Positions 16,154 to 24,335 of a stretch of 64,000 bases of DNA are shown piece after piece; within the stretch, counting starts at the first letter, position 1, and the number at the start of each line of letters is the position of its first letter. The notes under the pieces are model-generated. The model was given only the letters and a program-made list of their open reading frames with translations, was not told the origin of the DNA and made no database searches. Source of the DNA: Polaromonas sp. A23 (lineage in GTDB: Bacteria; Pseudomonadota; Gammaproteobacteria; Burkholderiales; Burkholderiaceae_C); the NCBI RefSeq assembly GCF_002001015.1, contig NZ_MUNO01000037.1:1-64000 (forward strand), given 5' to 3'. Both the position numbers and the translations under genes were made by a program.

Positions 16154-17053
16154 ATGCACAAAAAACGAACGAAATCCATGGGTCTTTGGACTGCCGCAGG
16201 CCTTGTGGCGGCCTTGGTCTGCACAAGCGCGTTGAGTGCGCCGGCGGAGTCGGGGGCGGCCGCAACGCTTCAGGCACGGTACAACGCCCTCGCCCCGCAG
16301 CTGGCACGCAACGAGTTCCAGCGGCCGCTGGTCATTGAATCTTCGGAATCGCCGAATTCAGTCAACGGCAACGCCTACGCGGTGATCAACTACCCGTTCA
16401 CCACCGTCAGTACAGCGTTCAAAAACCCGGGCAACTGGTGCGATGTGCTGATGCTTCACCTGAACACGAAGTTCTGCCGCGCCCAAGGGGACGCCAGCCC
16501 GTCGGTGCTTGAAGTCAGCATTGGCAAGAAAACCCGGCAGGAGATCAAGGATGCTTACACGCTGGCGTTCGACTTCAGGCTGGCAAGCGCCACACCCGAC
16601 TACATGGCGGTGCAACTCAATGCCGACAAAGGCCCGCTGGGCACGAACAACTACCGCATCAACCTGCAGGTGACCCCCATTGCTGGCGGCAAAACCTTCA
16701 TGCACCTGCAATATTCCTATGGTTACGGCATGGCAGGACGTATGGCCATGCAGGGCTACCTCTCCACCGTTGGCAGCGGAAAACTGGGCTTCACCCAGGT
16801 TGAGGGCGGCGGCGAGAAAAAATATGTGGACGGCATGCGTGGCACGGTAGAGCGCAACACCATGCGTTATTACCTGGCGATTGACGCCTACCTCGCCTCA
16901 CTGGCCGCACCTCCTGCCGAGCAGCTGGAAAAACGCCTGCAACACTGGTTTGAAGCCACCGAACGCTACCCACGCCAATTGCGCGAAATTGAACGTACCG
17001 CGTACCTGACAATGAAACGCAGCGAACACCAGCGGCAGCAGGCAGCTGAATAG
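16154..17053 (+). CDS. Exported protein of unknown function
   Basis: 299 residues with an N-terminal signal peptide (basic MHKKRTK, hydrophobic run, cleavage near LSA, residue about 28). The mature part is mixed alpha/beta with several aromatic repeats (YSYGYGMAGRMAMQGYL) and two Cys (GNWCDVLMLHLNTKFC) that could form a disulfide. I do not recognise a named family. Possible starts are the ATGs at 16154 and 16178. It ends before a bidirectional terminator at 17105-17138. Confidence 0.8.
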   Translation: MHKKRTKSMGLWTAAGLVAALVCTSALSAPAESGAAATLQARYNALAPQLARNEFQRPLVIESSESPNSVNGNAYAVINYPFTTVSTAFKNPGNWCDVLMLHLNTKFCRAQGDASPSVLEVSIGKKTRQEIKDAYTLAFDFRLASATPDYMAVQLNADKGPLGTNNYRINLQVTPIAGGKTFMHLQYSYGYGMAGRMAMQGYLSTVGSGKLGFTQVEGGGEKKYVDGMRGTVERNTMRYYLAIDAYLASLAAPPAEQLEKRLQHWFEATERYPRQLREIERTAYLTMKRSEHQRQQAAE

Positions 17054-17104
17054 TCCTGCCAGCAAGGGCTGCGGTCCGCGCTCTACCGCAAACGCGGCCC
17101 ACCA

Positions 17105-17138
17105 CAAAAAAGCCGCTGTCGGACAGCGGCTTTTTGTG
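17105..17138. terminator. Bidirectional Rho-independent terminator
   Basis: The arms AGCCGCTGTC and GACAGCGGCT form a GC-rich stem with almost no loop, with A-run before and T-run after. It can serve the rightward gene ending at 17053 and the leftward gene ending at 17168. Confidence 0.9.
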
Positions 17139-17167
17139 CGAATGCGCACCACCCTGCCCTGTTGCTG

Positions 17168-17461
17168 CTATTTCCGCAGAATCTGCCTGGCAGCAGCCAT
17201 GTCGCGGTCATAAACAGCCTTGGCCTCACGCCTGCAGGCGGTGCGTTCTGCCGCCGGCATGCTGGCGCATTCCACCAGATAAAGCTTGTAGCCGCCGCCG
17301 GCTTCGTTGATGGCTGTGCGATATCTTTGTTGTGGGGTGCTGTCTTCAACCGCGCCACGCTCCAGCAGCCGTTCCTCCAGGGCGACCGGCTGAGACAACA
17401 CAGCGGACGCGCTGGCAAGCAGCAAGGCGGACACAAAAGAAATGGAAAGTCTGTTTGTCAT
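17168..17461 (-). CDS. Small exported protein of unknown function
   Basis: 97 residues with a signal peptide (about 1-23, LLLASASAVLSQ). The mature part is helical and charged and contains two Cys (VECASMPAAERTACRREA) in a CX(9-10)C arrangement that could form a disulfide hairpin. No family recognised. It sits alone between two hairpins. Confidence 0.7.
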   Translation of the reverse strand: MTNRLSISFVSALLLASASAVLSQPVALEERLLERGAVEDSTPQQRYRTAINEAGGGYKLYLVECASMPAAERTACRREAKAVYDRDMAAARQILRK

Positions 17462-17610
17462 GATGAAGTCCTTTGATAACGACCGGGCGCGCTGTCAGGC
17501 AGCATGATTGCGGTCAATCAGACCTTAAGCGACCTCTGGATAAAGGGGCGTCATCTCCATGGACCGCTGGCTGTAGGAGCCGCACTACACCCAGTGGCCG
17601 GAAAGTAAAA

Positions 17611-17639
17611 AGCCGGACACCCGGCCCGGCTTTTTTTTT
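17611..17639. terminator. Terminator hairpin downstream of the CHRD protein gene
   Basis: AGCCGG and CCGGCT arms around a short GC-rich loop, followed by nine T on the plus strand and preceded by AAAA, so it can work in either direction. It lies 18 bases past the stop of the leftward gene at 17657. Confidence 0.85.
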
Positions 17640-17656
17640 CTGACTTTATCGCGTAT

Positions 17657-18115
17657 TCAAGGGCGTACGGTCATCTGGCCGCGAATTTCGCCCCCGGGGA
17701 ATTTGGCCGTATGGATGTTCGCGTACCACTTGCCGGCCATCAGGTCGGCGGCCTGCGCAGCTGTCAGTGTGGCCTGGCCCGCCATGGGGCTGGTGATCGG
17801 GTTGTTGAATGGCAGCGCAACACCCGCGTTGGCCCCCACCATGGCCGGACCGTGAAAATGGCCGGCCGTCGCGGGGCCACTCAGCCCGGAATACGTCAGT
17901 TCCCAACGCAGCACATTGGTGTCTTTGTTCAATACGGCATCCACCTGGCCGTTGGCGTTGGAGGCAGCCGGCGGCACTTCGTTTGCGCCGCGCATTTGCG
18001 TGGTGAATGCCACCAGGTTGGACTTGGACGACGGCATCATGCCGCAGCCGGTGATCAGCACAACAGCGGCAGCAGCAACGACGGCACCCAGGGTACGGCG
18101 ATCAATGGTCATCAT
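17657..18115 (-). CDS. CHRD-domain lipoprotein
   Basis: 152 residues. A lipobox LITGC (Cys about 24) predicts a lipoprotein. Residues about 38-150 form a CHRD domain (NEVPPAASNANG, AGHFHGPA, WYANIHTAKFPGGEIRGQM), a beta-fold first described in chordin and widespread in bacterial exported proteins of unknown role. ATG at 18115; an in-frame ATG three bases later is equally possible. It is a single-gene unit with its own terminator. Confidence 0.88.
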   Translation of the reverse strand: MMTIDRRTLGAVVAAAAVVLITGCGMMPSSKSNLVAFTTQMRGANEVPPAASNANGQVDAVLNKDTNVLRWELTYSGLSGPATAGHFHGPAMVGANAGVALPFNNPITSPMAGQATLTAAQAADLMAGKWYANIHTAKFPGGEIRGQMTVRP

Positions 18116-18402
18116 GTTTGTCTCCAGAAAGGGAAAGAGGGGCAGTCATCTTAATGCGAATGCCGTGGCGCAGGGCGTAGGACGCAGGCTTGTGAGGCGG
18201 CACAGCCGCCCTGTCCAGAGCATCCAGTTTTGTCCAAGGTCGCAAAGCACTTCTTGTAGGACCCTCATCACAGCCCGACGAGCACGGTGCTGACACGCCC
18301 CGACGGTTCACGCCACCTGTGGCATGCGCGCGCACCCGATATTCTGAAAGCTGCCTCACCCGGCCCGCTGCTTTGCTGGTCGTCCTGCTTACGGAGCACA
18401 TC

Positions 18403-18552
18403 ATGAAGCGTTTGTTGACCGCCCTGCCCGTCCTCCTCAGCCTGATATTTCTGGCGGGTTGCCCGCAATCGAAGGTGCCGGACAAACCAGGCATGGTGCC
18501 CGAACCCAAGGCCAGCATCTATGTACCGCAAAGGCATACCCTTGAAATCTGA
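18403..18552 (+). CDS. Small lipoprotein (49 aa)
   Basis: Starts at the ATG at 18403 after ACGGAG. The first 20 residues are a lipoprotein signal (MKRLLTALPVLLSLIFLAGC), leaving a mature peptide of about 30 residues. The size and form resemble small LptM-like or entericidin-like lipoproteins, but I see no decisive motif. The 3' end overlaps the start of the next gene. Confidence 0.65.
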   Translation: MKRLLTALPVLLSLIFLAGCPQSKVPDKPGMVPEPKASIYVPQRHTLEI

Positions 18553-18880
18553 CTTTCCTCGTTTTACCGTGCAATGCTCGTGGCTCGCCCAGGCCGGCTT
18601 TGCCCTTATCCTTTGCGGTTGCGGCCTGCCGGCGCAGCAACCCGAATCGCCACCTCGGACCCTGGAGCTCGATGGCGTGGCCTACCGCGTTGAACAGATC
18701 ACCGCCAGCACCTGGACGGCCCGTGGACCGGCAGGGACTTCCGGCAGTTCGCAAACCACAGCGGGCTTGGTGCGCGCCATTGAAAAGGCCTCTAACTGCA
18801 AGGTGACCGACAGCAGCTACGCCGCAAAATCCACCGCGCTCAGCGCGCAGGTGGATTGCGGTAGCAAGTTAAAAGATTAG
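18521..18880 (+). CDS. Small lipoprotein of unknown function
   Basis: 119 residues from the ATG at 18521, inside the previous gene; a TTG at 18542 would shorten the leader. A hydrophobic stretch ends in a lipobox-like LILCGC (about residues 29-34). The mature part has three beta-rich segments and two Cys (NCKV, DCGS) that may pair. Family not recognised. Confidence 0.6.
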   Translation: MYRKGIPLKSDFPRFTVQCSWLAQAGFALILCGCGLPAQQPESPPRTLELDGVAYRVEQITASTWTARGPAGTSGSSQTTAGLVRAIEKASNCKVTDSSYAAKSTALSAQVDCGSKLKD

Positions 18881-18916
18881 ACGAAATACGCCGCTCGCCC
18901 TTATTTGGTGGGCACC

Positions 18917-18940
18917 AAAAGCTACAAAATAGATAGCACC
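18917..18940 (+). repeat. Possible partial copy of the dispersed AATAGCT-type repeat
   Basis: GCTACAAAATAGATAGCA resembles the first half of the repeat at 53465-53534, but the second half is absent or too diverged. Listed as a degenerate copy only. Confidence 0.3.
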
Positions 18941-19049
18941 AACAAAATCTTGCAGGATCGTTCTCGTACCTCATGCTTCTTTACACGGCATGCGGTAAGC
19001 CCCCCCGGACACACGGTCCACACCGCCTTCAACAACCAAGGAGCTTTTC

Positions 19050-19484
19050 ATGTCCATCCATCTGCCCTTTCCCGTGCCTGGCAAAAAAATGCTGCTTGCC
19101 GTAGTGCTGAGCGCTGGCGCCGCCATGCCTGCCCTTGCGCAGGTCAGCATCAACATCAATATTGCCCCGCCCCAGCCGCAATACGAAGCTGTGCCAGTGC
19201 TGGCGCCTACCCAGGCGTGGGCGCCAGGCTACTGGGCGTGGACGGGAGAACGCCATGTGTGGGTGGCGGGTCGACCCATCATGAAACGCGATGGCTACCG
19301 TTGGGCGCCGGACCACTGGGAACAGAGAGGCAACGGCTATCAGCGCCAGTCTGGTTATTGGGTCCGTGACGCCAACTACGTGGTGGTCCAGGATAAAAAA
19401 TTCAAAAAAGAAAAATACGACAAGCACGACAACGGCCACGGTAATGGCCACGGCAAGGGTCACGGAAAAGGTCACAAGGACTGA
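19050..19484 (+). CDS. YXWGXW-repeat exported protein with His/Gly-rich tail
   Basis: 144 residues, ATG after a good AAGGAG site. A signal peptide (about 1-31, ending PALAQ) is followed by aromatic repeats of the YXWGXW family (APGYWAWTG, RWAPDHWEQRG, SGYWVRD). The last 25 residues alternate Lys, His and Gly (GHGNGHGKGHGKGH), a possible metal-binding tail. Function of the family is unknown; location is periplasmic or outer surface. Confidence 0.85.
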   Translation: MSIHLPFPVPGKKMLLAVVLSAGAAMPALAQVSININIAPPQPQYEAVPVLAPTQAWAPGYWAWTGERHVWVAGRPIMKRDGYRWAPDHWEQRGNGYQRQSGYWVRDANYVVVQDKKFKKEKYDKHDNGHGNGHGKGHGKGHKD

Positions 19485-19504
19485 ACCCTCGCTGGTGCAG
19501 GCGT

Positions 19505-19534
19505 AAAAAAAGCTGGCGGGGCCGGCTTTTTTTG
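19505..19534. terminator. Bidirectional terminator
   Basis: The AGCTGGC and GCCGGCT arms (one G-T pair) with A-run before and seven T after. It lies between the rightward gene ending at 19484 and the leftward gene ending at 19557. Confidence 0.85.
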
Positions 19535-19556
19535 TGCTTCACGCCATGTGCGCTGG

Positions 19557-20516
19557 TCAGGAAGAAGCAGCCAGCGCATCGCGCAACGCCTTGACCTGGT
19601 CATGGTTGCGCTGTGCACCCTGGGCTTGCCGCTCCACCAGGCTTCGCACCGACGGGGGCAGGTTTTCTTTCAGCGCTGAACGATAGCGTGCAACCGCCGC
19701 ATCCTCCCCACGTTCGCACTCCTTGAGCATGGTCAGGTCCGTGTAGCCGCTGAGAACCCGGCGCACCGACACCCAGCCACGGTGCATGGCGCCTGCCACG
19801 GTACCGCCCTCTTCGACCTCGCCGCCCAGCTGGCGAATCTGCGAAATTAGTTCTGCGGCTGCCCCGCGGCATTCGTCGGCATGGCGCATCAGCAGGGTTT
19901 TGATGTCCTGTGCTTTCACATGCTCCGCACATTCCGCAAAACCGTACTCGCCGTCGCGGCAGGACTCCAGCAGTTGATTCAGGGTGTCGATCACGTCGTC
20001 GTTGTCTGCCACCTGTCCGGAGATGGTGCGTGAGCTCAGTTGATCGTCCGCTCGCATCCACGCAGCCCGGCTGGCGGCCTCGGCCTCCGGCCAGCTCAGG
20101 GTCGAGCGTTCCTTTTTGCTGTCCCAATGGACTGACAGGTCGGTCTCGGCGTCGTCAAAAGTGCCCGTGTAATTGCTGCGCCCGTAGAGACCCAGCCGGT
20201 AGGCGGGGGCGTAGTCGTCATAACTCAGGCCTGTCTGGTAATACGGCTCTTTGATGTATTGCTCGCGCCAGTAAGCTTCTTCAGCCGTCGGATTGATGGC
20301 TTCAGCCACAGTCCTGCCGCCCAGACCGCCGGCCACCGCGCCAATAACTGCGCCAGCCACCGCGCCCGCCGGGCCGCCAAAAGCGCCCGCGGCGGCACCC
20401 GCAGCTGCACCACCGGCAGCTGCGCCTAAACCGGTGCCAACGGGATGAGAGCCAGGCGCATCCGTAATCGGATCAAGGTTGAGATTCTTGTCAGTTTTGT
20501 AGTCGTCGAGTGCCAT
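19557..20516 (-). CDS. DUF2383 (PA2169-type four-helix bundle) protein with glycine-zipper N-terminus
   Basis: 319 residues from the ATG at 20516, which has AAGGAG in front; the frame extends ten codons further without a site. Residues about 25-70 are a Gly/Ala-zipper (AAAGGAAAGAAAGAFGG ...) like those that insert in or line membranes. About 165-315 is a DUF2383 four-helix bundle (VIDTLNQLLESCRDGEYGFAECAEHV), a ferritin-like fold of unknown function found in PA2169-type proteins. The combination suggests a stress-related, possibly membrane-associated protein; that is inference. Confidence 0.85.
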   Translation of the reverse strand: MALDDYKTDKNLNLDPITDAPGSHPVGTGLGAAAGGAAAGAAAGAFGGPAGAVAGAVIGAVAGGLGGRTVAEAINPTAEEAYWREQYIKEPYYQTGLSYDDYAPAYRLGLYGRSNYTGTFDDAETDLSVHWDSKKERSTLSWPEAEAASRAAWMRADDQLSSRTISGQVADNDDVIDTLNQLLESCRDGEYGFAECAEHVKAQDIKTLLMRHADECRGAAAELISQIRQLGGEVEEGGTVAGAMHRGWVSVRRVLSGYTDLTMLKECERGEDAAVARYRSALKENLPPSVRSLVERQAQGAQRNHDQVKALRDALAASS

Positions 20517-20741
20517 GGTGTGCTCCTTAAGTGTTTGATGGGGCATCGGAAACTGAAAATTACCTCTGGCAGATGGCTTAAAAACCAGACTGCACTGCGG
20601 TTATTTTTCAGCTCGAGAAGCCATCCTCCCGCCACAAAAAATAACCTGCGGTCAGGCGAGAACAGACCCGCCTGTAGGAGAACACGCCGTGGGATTGATA
20701 CGAAGTTTTTTATGGATGACCAAGCGCGCGGTGGCGCCATT

Positions 20742-21470
20742 TCACGCGTCAAGCTCGGGGTAACGCCGGAAAATTCCGTCTTCGTTGAAAGGAATACGCC
20801 TGTCGCTGGCAAGGTATTGCGCGAGGCGCCGATGCTGGGCCGCTCGGGCATGCACATCGCCAACGAGGGGCGTCCGCCGGAGAGCACGCCGCGTCGCCTT
20901 GGGGAAGGCATACAAAAGGCCCTCAACAAGCTGGAACAGGGAAAGATCGGCGTAACTCAAGCGAGCACCAACCAGATGGGCCGGGCCCTGCGGGTTGCGC
21001 GCCAGGACACTTTCAAACCAGGCGAGGAATTTTGGAATCCGCTGCGCGCGAAATGCCTTCGCCCGCTGCACGGCTTCCTTTTTCTGATCCTCGTAATACA
21101 GGCCGGTGGCAATCGGGTGATGGGTGTCGTGGGCTTCTGCGACCACGTCCGCAATGGTCAGTTGCAACTGGTGTGTCCACAAGCGCTTGGCTTCGCTCTT
21201 TCCCACCAGGCCCAGGCGCGGGCCGAGGTACAGCAGGATGGCCGATGTCTGGCCAATGATGACCCGGCCATCTACCAGGAAGGGCGGCGCAAAAGGCGGG
21301 GTCTGTATTTCCGGGTTCTCAAGGTACCGCATCATGACTGGTGCGCCCTGCCCTTTGCGCTCGGGGCCGCGCGCCACATCCACGTAGTCGGCACCAGCAG
21401 CTTCCAGCGCAAGCCGCACAAACTCCCCGCGTCCCTGAATCGTGGGCCAATAATGCAATTCGTAAGCCAT
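20742..21470 (-). CDS. Glutathione S-transferase family protein
   Basis: 242 residues from the ATG at 21470 (MAYELHYWP), preceded by GGAGAGA; an upstream in-frame start has no such site. An N-terminal thioredoxin-fold GST domain includes the PPFLVDGRVIIGQTSAIL cis-Pro/GSH-binding segment, and the C-terminal helical domain has LSYADLSLFQLVEGL. It resembles the sigma/alpha-like GSTs that occur in proteobacteria. A cytosolic detoxification role is general family knowledge; substrate unknown. Confidence 0.9.
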   Translation of the reverse strand: MAYELHYWPTIQGRGEFVRLALEAAGADYVDVARGPERKGQGAPVMMRYLENPEIQTPPFAPPFLVDGRVIIGQTSAILLYLGPRLGLVGKSEAKRLWTHQLQLTIADVVAEAHDTHHPIATGLYYEDQKKEAVQRAKAFRAQRIPKFLAWFESVLARNPQGPAHLVGARLSYADLSLFQLVEGLLYAFPKATRRALRRTPLVGDVHARAAQHRRLAQYLASDRRIPFNEDGIFRRYPELDA

Positions 21471-21519
21471 CAGGTCTCTCCTTGCCAGTTTTTGAGTATC
21501 AAACTGCCTTCTGGCCATT

Positions 21520-21556
21520 GTTCTTCGGGCGCGAACAGCTACTTATTTGATAGCAA
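21520..21556 (-). repeat. Partial copy of the dispersed AATAGCT-type repeat
   Basis: Read on the minus strand this gives TTGCTATCAAATAAGTAGCT followed by a GCGCCC-like end, almost the same as the first half of the repeat at 53465-53534. It sits between the GST and methyltransferase genes. Confidence 0.6.
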
Positions 21557-21558
21557 AA

Positions 21559-22734
21559 TCACGTGGATGCCCTGGCAGCCAGGCGCCAGAGCGACGTGTT
21601 TTCAGCTGCGCGGGCGGCATGCAGCGGGTCGCTGGCATCACCTGCCTTGGGATGTTGCGGCCGGGTATCCATGCGGGACACCACCTGCAAGCCCGCAGCA
21701 TCTATCCAGGCAAGCAATTCGCTGCGCGAACGTAGACCCAGGTGTTCGGCCAGATCCGACAGGATGAGCCAAGCCTCTCCACCGGGCGCGAGATGGTCGC
21801 CCACTCCCTGCAGAAAACCACGCAACATCCGGCTGTCGGGGTCATACACCGCGTGCTCGACCGGCGAACTTGGCCGTGCGGGTACCCAGGGCGGATTACA
21901 GACGATCAACGGCGCACGACCTGGCGGAAACAAGTCCGCCGCCTGCAGCGCCACCCGATCCGTCAGCCCCAACCGCACCAGATTTTCCTGCGCGCACACG
22001 AGCGCGCGCGGATCCTGGTCGGTCGCAACAATTTGCTGCACGCCCCGGCGCGCCAGGATGGCTGCAAGCACGCCCGTTCCTGTTCCAATGTCAAATGCCA
22101 GACTTTCGGCTTTCAAGGCCGGCGGCAGAGGCGCTTCGGCCACCAGCGCCAGGTACTCGCCCCGCACTGGAGCGAACACCCCGTAGTGAGGGTGAATGCG
22201 TTCACCACCCAAGGCGGCTATTTCGACACCTTTTTTTCGCCATTCGTGCGCACCGATCAATCCCTGAATTTCACGGAGCGACACGACATAACTGCCTTGG
22301 GCTTTGTCGCCGGGGCCATAGGCTTCGCGGCACGCCTCTGCGACATCAGGCGCCCGGCGCAAGCTGCTGTGGTGTTCGCCGTCAAACTCCAGTACCAGCA
22401 TGCCCAGCGTGCGGGCACGCTGCGATTGAGCCTGGCGATGCAGATTGAAAGCATCGATCGGCGAAATCGCCGGTGCATCAGGCTTGGGTTTTTTTCCCTT
22501 TTTGGGTTTGTCGATGCGCCTTGCCAGTGCCTGCAGGAGCTGCCGCGCATTCTGGAAATCACCTCGCCACAAGATGGCCGTGCCTTCGCTGGCAAGCCGG
22601 AATGCCGCATCGGCGGTCAGAGTGTCGTCGGCGAGCTGAACACGTTTGGGCGGTGCCGCTCCGCTTTCAGAGCGCCAACGGGCGGAGCGGGCCTCGCCGG
22701 CTTCGACCCAGTGCATCTGCAGTGGCTCACCCAC
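21559..22734 (-). CDS. Class I SAM-dependent methyltransferase (N5-glutamine/rRNA MTase-like)
   Basis: 391 residues from a GTG at 22734; an ATG 18 bases further in is an alternative. The N-terminal 170 residues are poorly recognised. About 215-330 carries the SAM-binding motif DIGTGTGVLAAIL, the acidic loop ATDQDPRAL and the NPPW catalytic motif typical of MTases acting on planar amino groups (HemK/PrmC, RlmG, RsmC type). Because NPPW is found in both protein- and RNA-modifying enzymes, the substrate cannot be fixed. Confidence 0.82.
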   Translation of the reverse strand: MGEPLQMHWVEAGEARSARWRSESGAAPPKRVQLADDTLTADAAFRLASEGTAILWRGDFQNARQLLQALARRIDKPKKGKKPKPDAPAISPIDAFNLHRQAQSQRARTLGMLVLEFDGEHHSSLRRAPDVAEACREAYGPGDKAQGSYVVSLREIQGLIGAHEWRKKGVEIAALGGERIHPHYGVFAPVRGEYLALVAEAPLPPALKAESLAFDIGTGTGVLAAILARRGVQQIVATDQDPRALVCAQENLVRLGLTDRVALQAADLFPPGRAPLIVCNPPWVPARPSSPVEHAVYDPDSRMLRGFLQGVGDHLAPGGEAWLILSDLAEHLGLRSRSELLAWIDAAGLQVVSRMDTRPQHPKAGDASDPLHAARAAENTSLWRLAARAST

Positions 22735-22877
22735 GCCGCTGCTTTCGTTGAAGGTAGAGCTTGGTCGCGTCTGGGAAAAGCAAGCGCAGGAAAAAAACGA
22801 GCATCGGGTAAGCCGGTCAGTGAAGAGACCTGCATTATCCTGCCCCGCTTCAAAGAGGCCGGCTCATTGAGCGGTTG

Positions 22878-23474
22878 TCAGCGACTGTCTTTTTCGGACC
22901 CACCCAGAGGGGCGAGGTCGGAAGAGTAGGTGCGGTCACCAATGGTCATCTCGCTGCTGTTTTGCCACGCGGACTCGAATGCAGCCAGTTCCTCCGCGGT
23001 TGCACGCTCATAGCGGCGTACGTTGGATGCCCGTTTTTCTTCGGGGGAAAGTGTGCCGCTGTCCTGTCCGACCGCGGCCTCTGCGCGTTGAGGATCGAAG
23101 CCCCGGAGCTCCTCGTTAACGCGCCAGTAGACCGATGACACCCCCAAGCCGTAACGGGCCAGGGCATTTTTCCCGATGACGGCACCGAGTGCCGCCAGGG
23201 AGCGCTGCCGCCCCTGCTCGCTGTCCATGAAGTCGGTGGAAAGATCCACCATGACAACAAAACTGTGGCCGCGCTTGTCGGCACGCACCACCTTGAATTT
23301 ATAACTGCCGCTGAGAATGCCCTTGCTTTCCATGGTGGCCTTCACAGAATCAAACAGCATTTCTCGTCGAAACGCCATGCGTTCGTCCAGGCTCATCTTG
23401 ACGGGCCCGGTTTCACCCGAGCCCGTATCTTTCAGGGTATTCGAAGAAGAAAAGAGGTTTTGAAAGAATGACAT
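22878..23474 (-). CDS. Conserved hypothetical cytoplasmic protein
   Basis: 198 residues without signal peptide or membrane segment. Starts MSFFQNLFSSS, then an alpha/beta core (about 40-150) with KFKVVRADKRGHSFVVMVDLS. The C-terminus is acidic and disordered. No family name recognised. The gene is monocistronic and starts back-to-back with the small membrane protein region at 23817. Confidence 0.7.
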   Translation of the reverse strand: MSFFQNLFSSSNTLKDTGSGETGPVKMSLDERMAFRREMLFDSVKATMESKGILSGSYKFKVVRADKRGHSFVVMVDLSTDFMDSEQGRQRSLAALGAVIGKNALARYGLGVSSVYWRVNEELRGFDPQRAEAAVGQDSGTLSPEEKRASNVRRYERATAEELAAFESAWQNSSEMTIGDRTYSSDLAPLGGSEKDSR

Positions 23475-23816
23475 GGCGCAAATAGATGTTGAATGACGTG
23501 GTCCACCCTGATGTCAATTTCCTGCGAATTTTGTTGCTTGGCCCGGTTCTTCAGTTCTGCGGTTCACTACAAATATAGTATGCGTTTCGTTACAGCTTGT
23601 CATCTTCTGATACACGGTAGTCTGAGGTAGTGCTGCTGTGACAAATTCCATGAATGAGTGCCAAAGACCCCAGCTACAAAGTCACAAATAGAACTTTTCG
23701 CTGACTGTCTGTTAAAGATGCCCGTCGGTGTTCTCCGACAGCCTTCAAAGACACCGCCCGATAGAGACTTAGACAGTGCTGTGGATACTGAGAGTTCTAC
23801 TTTCTGGAGAAAGAAT
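23475..23816. other. Divergent intergenic region
   Basis: 342 bases between the leftward gene starting at 23474 and the rightward small gene at 23817. It should hold two promoters. The frame that runs upstream of 23817 is open but lacks a start with a ribosome binding site, so I treat it as leader. No repeat or RNA gene was recognised. Confidence 0.55.
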
Positions 23817-23987
23817 ATGTCTTTTGCGCTTTATATGGTCGGCTTCGTGATCTTCCTCGGCGGTCTCGTATGGGGCGCATTTGTTCTCGGCGTTCCGCAG
23901 GTCTACATCGGCATCGGAGCACTGATCATCCTGGGCATCGGAATCTTCAGTGCTGTGAGCCGAACACGCAGCAAAGACCCTTCCTGA
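23817..23987 (+). CDS. Small two-helix membrane protein (56 aa)
   Basis: Starts at the ATG at 23817 after TGGAGAAAG. The sequence has two hydrophobic helices (about 4-22 and 27-45; FVIFLGGLVWGAFVLGV and IGIGALIILGIGIFSAV) and a short basic tail. No named family. The long leader and the strong terminator about 90 bases downstream suggest a well-expressed single gene. Confidence 0.75.
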   Translation: MSFALYMVGFVIFLGGLVWGAFVLGVPQVYIGIGALIILGIGIFSAVSRTRSKDPS

Positions 23988-24335
23988 AAATCACAAGAGG
24001 TACGCTCCGCGCATTTCGTCTTCGCTCATCACAACGCACACTGCCAGAAAAAGCACGCATCACAGTTCCCCCCTTTCAAGCCCGCCTCAAGCGGGCTCTT
24101 TTTTTCATGGCTGGCGAACGTGAGAACTGTTGAGGCAGGCGGCGTCCCGCACTTGTGCCGCGGCGCGCCGAAGCAGTGAAGAACTATCTGGTTTTTTTTC
24201 GTGCAGGTTTTCTGGCACCTGTCCGTAGAATCAAAGGCAAATAGGCCGCTCCAGAGCCTTTTCACCAAAGTCGCAAGCCATATTGGCATCTGGCCCTTAT
24301 CTGACGGGCGTGAGCAGCTACAGTATTAATAGCAG
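23988..24335. other. Intergenic region with a terminator, otherwise no gene seen
   Basis: The first third contains the terminator at 24079-24106. The remainder leads to the Ldh-family gene and includes a GC-rich patch (24140-24175) with no clear structure. No supported reading frame. Confidence 0.55.
24079..24106 (+). terminator. Rho-independent terminator
   Basis: AGCCCGC, loop CTCAA, GCGGGCT, then CTTTTTTTT. It ends the small membrane protein transcript. Confidence 0.92.

Noticed and set aside
20445-22929. Long plus-strand open frames (up to about 440 codons) opposite the GST and methyltransferase genes
   Set aside because: They are antisense to well-supported genes with recognisable motifs, encode Arg/Pro/His-rich sequence without domains, and lack ribosome binding sites; they result from high GC.
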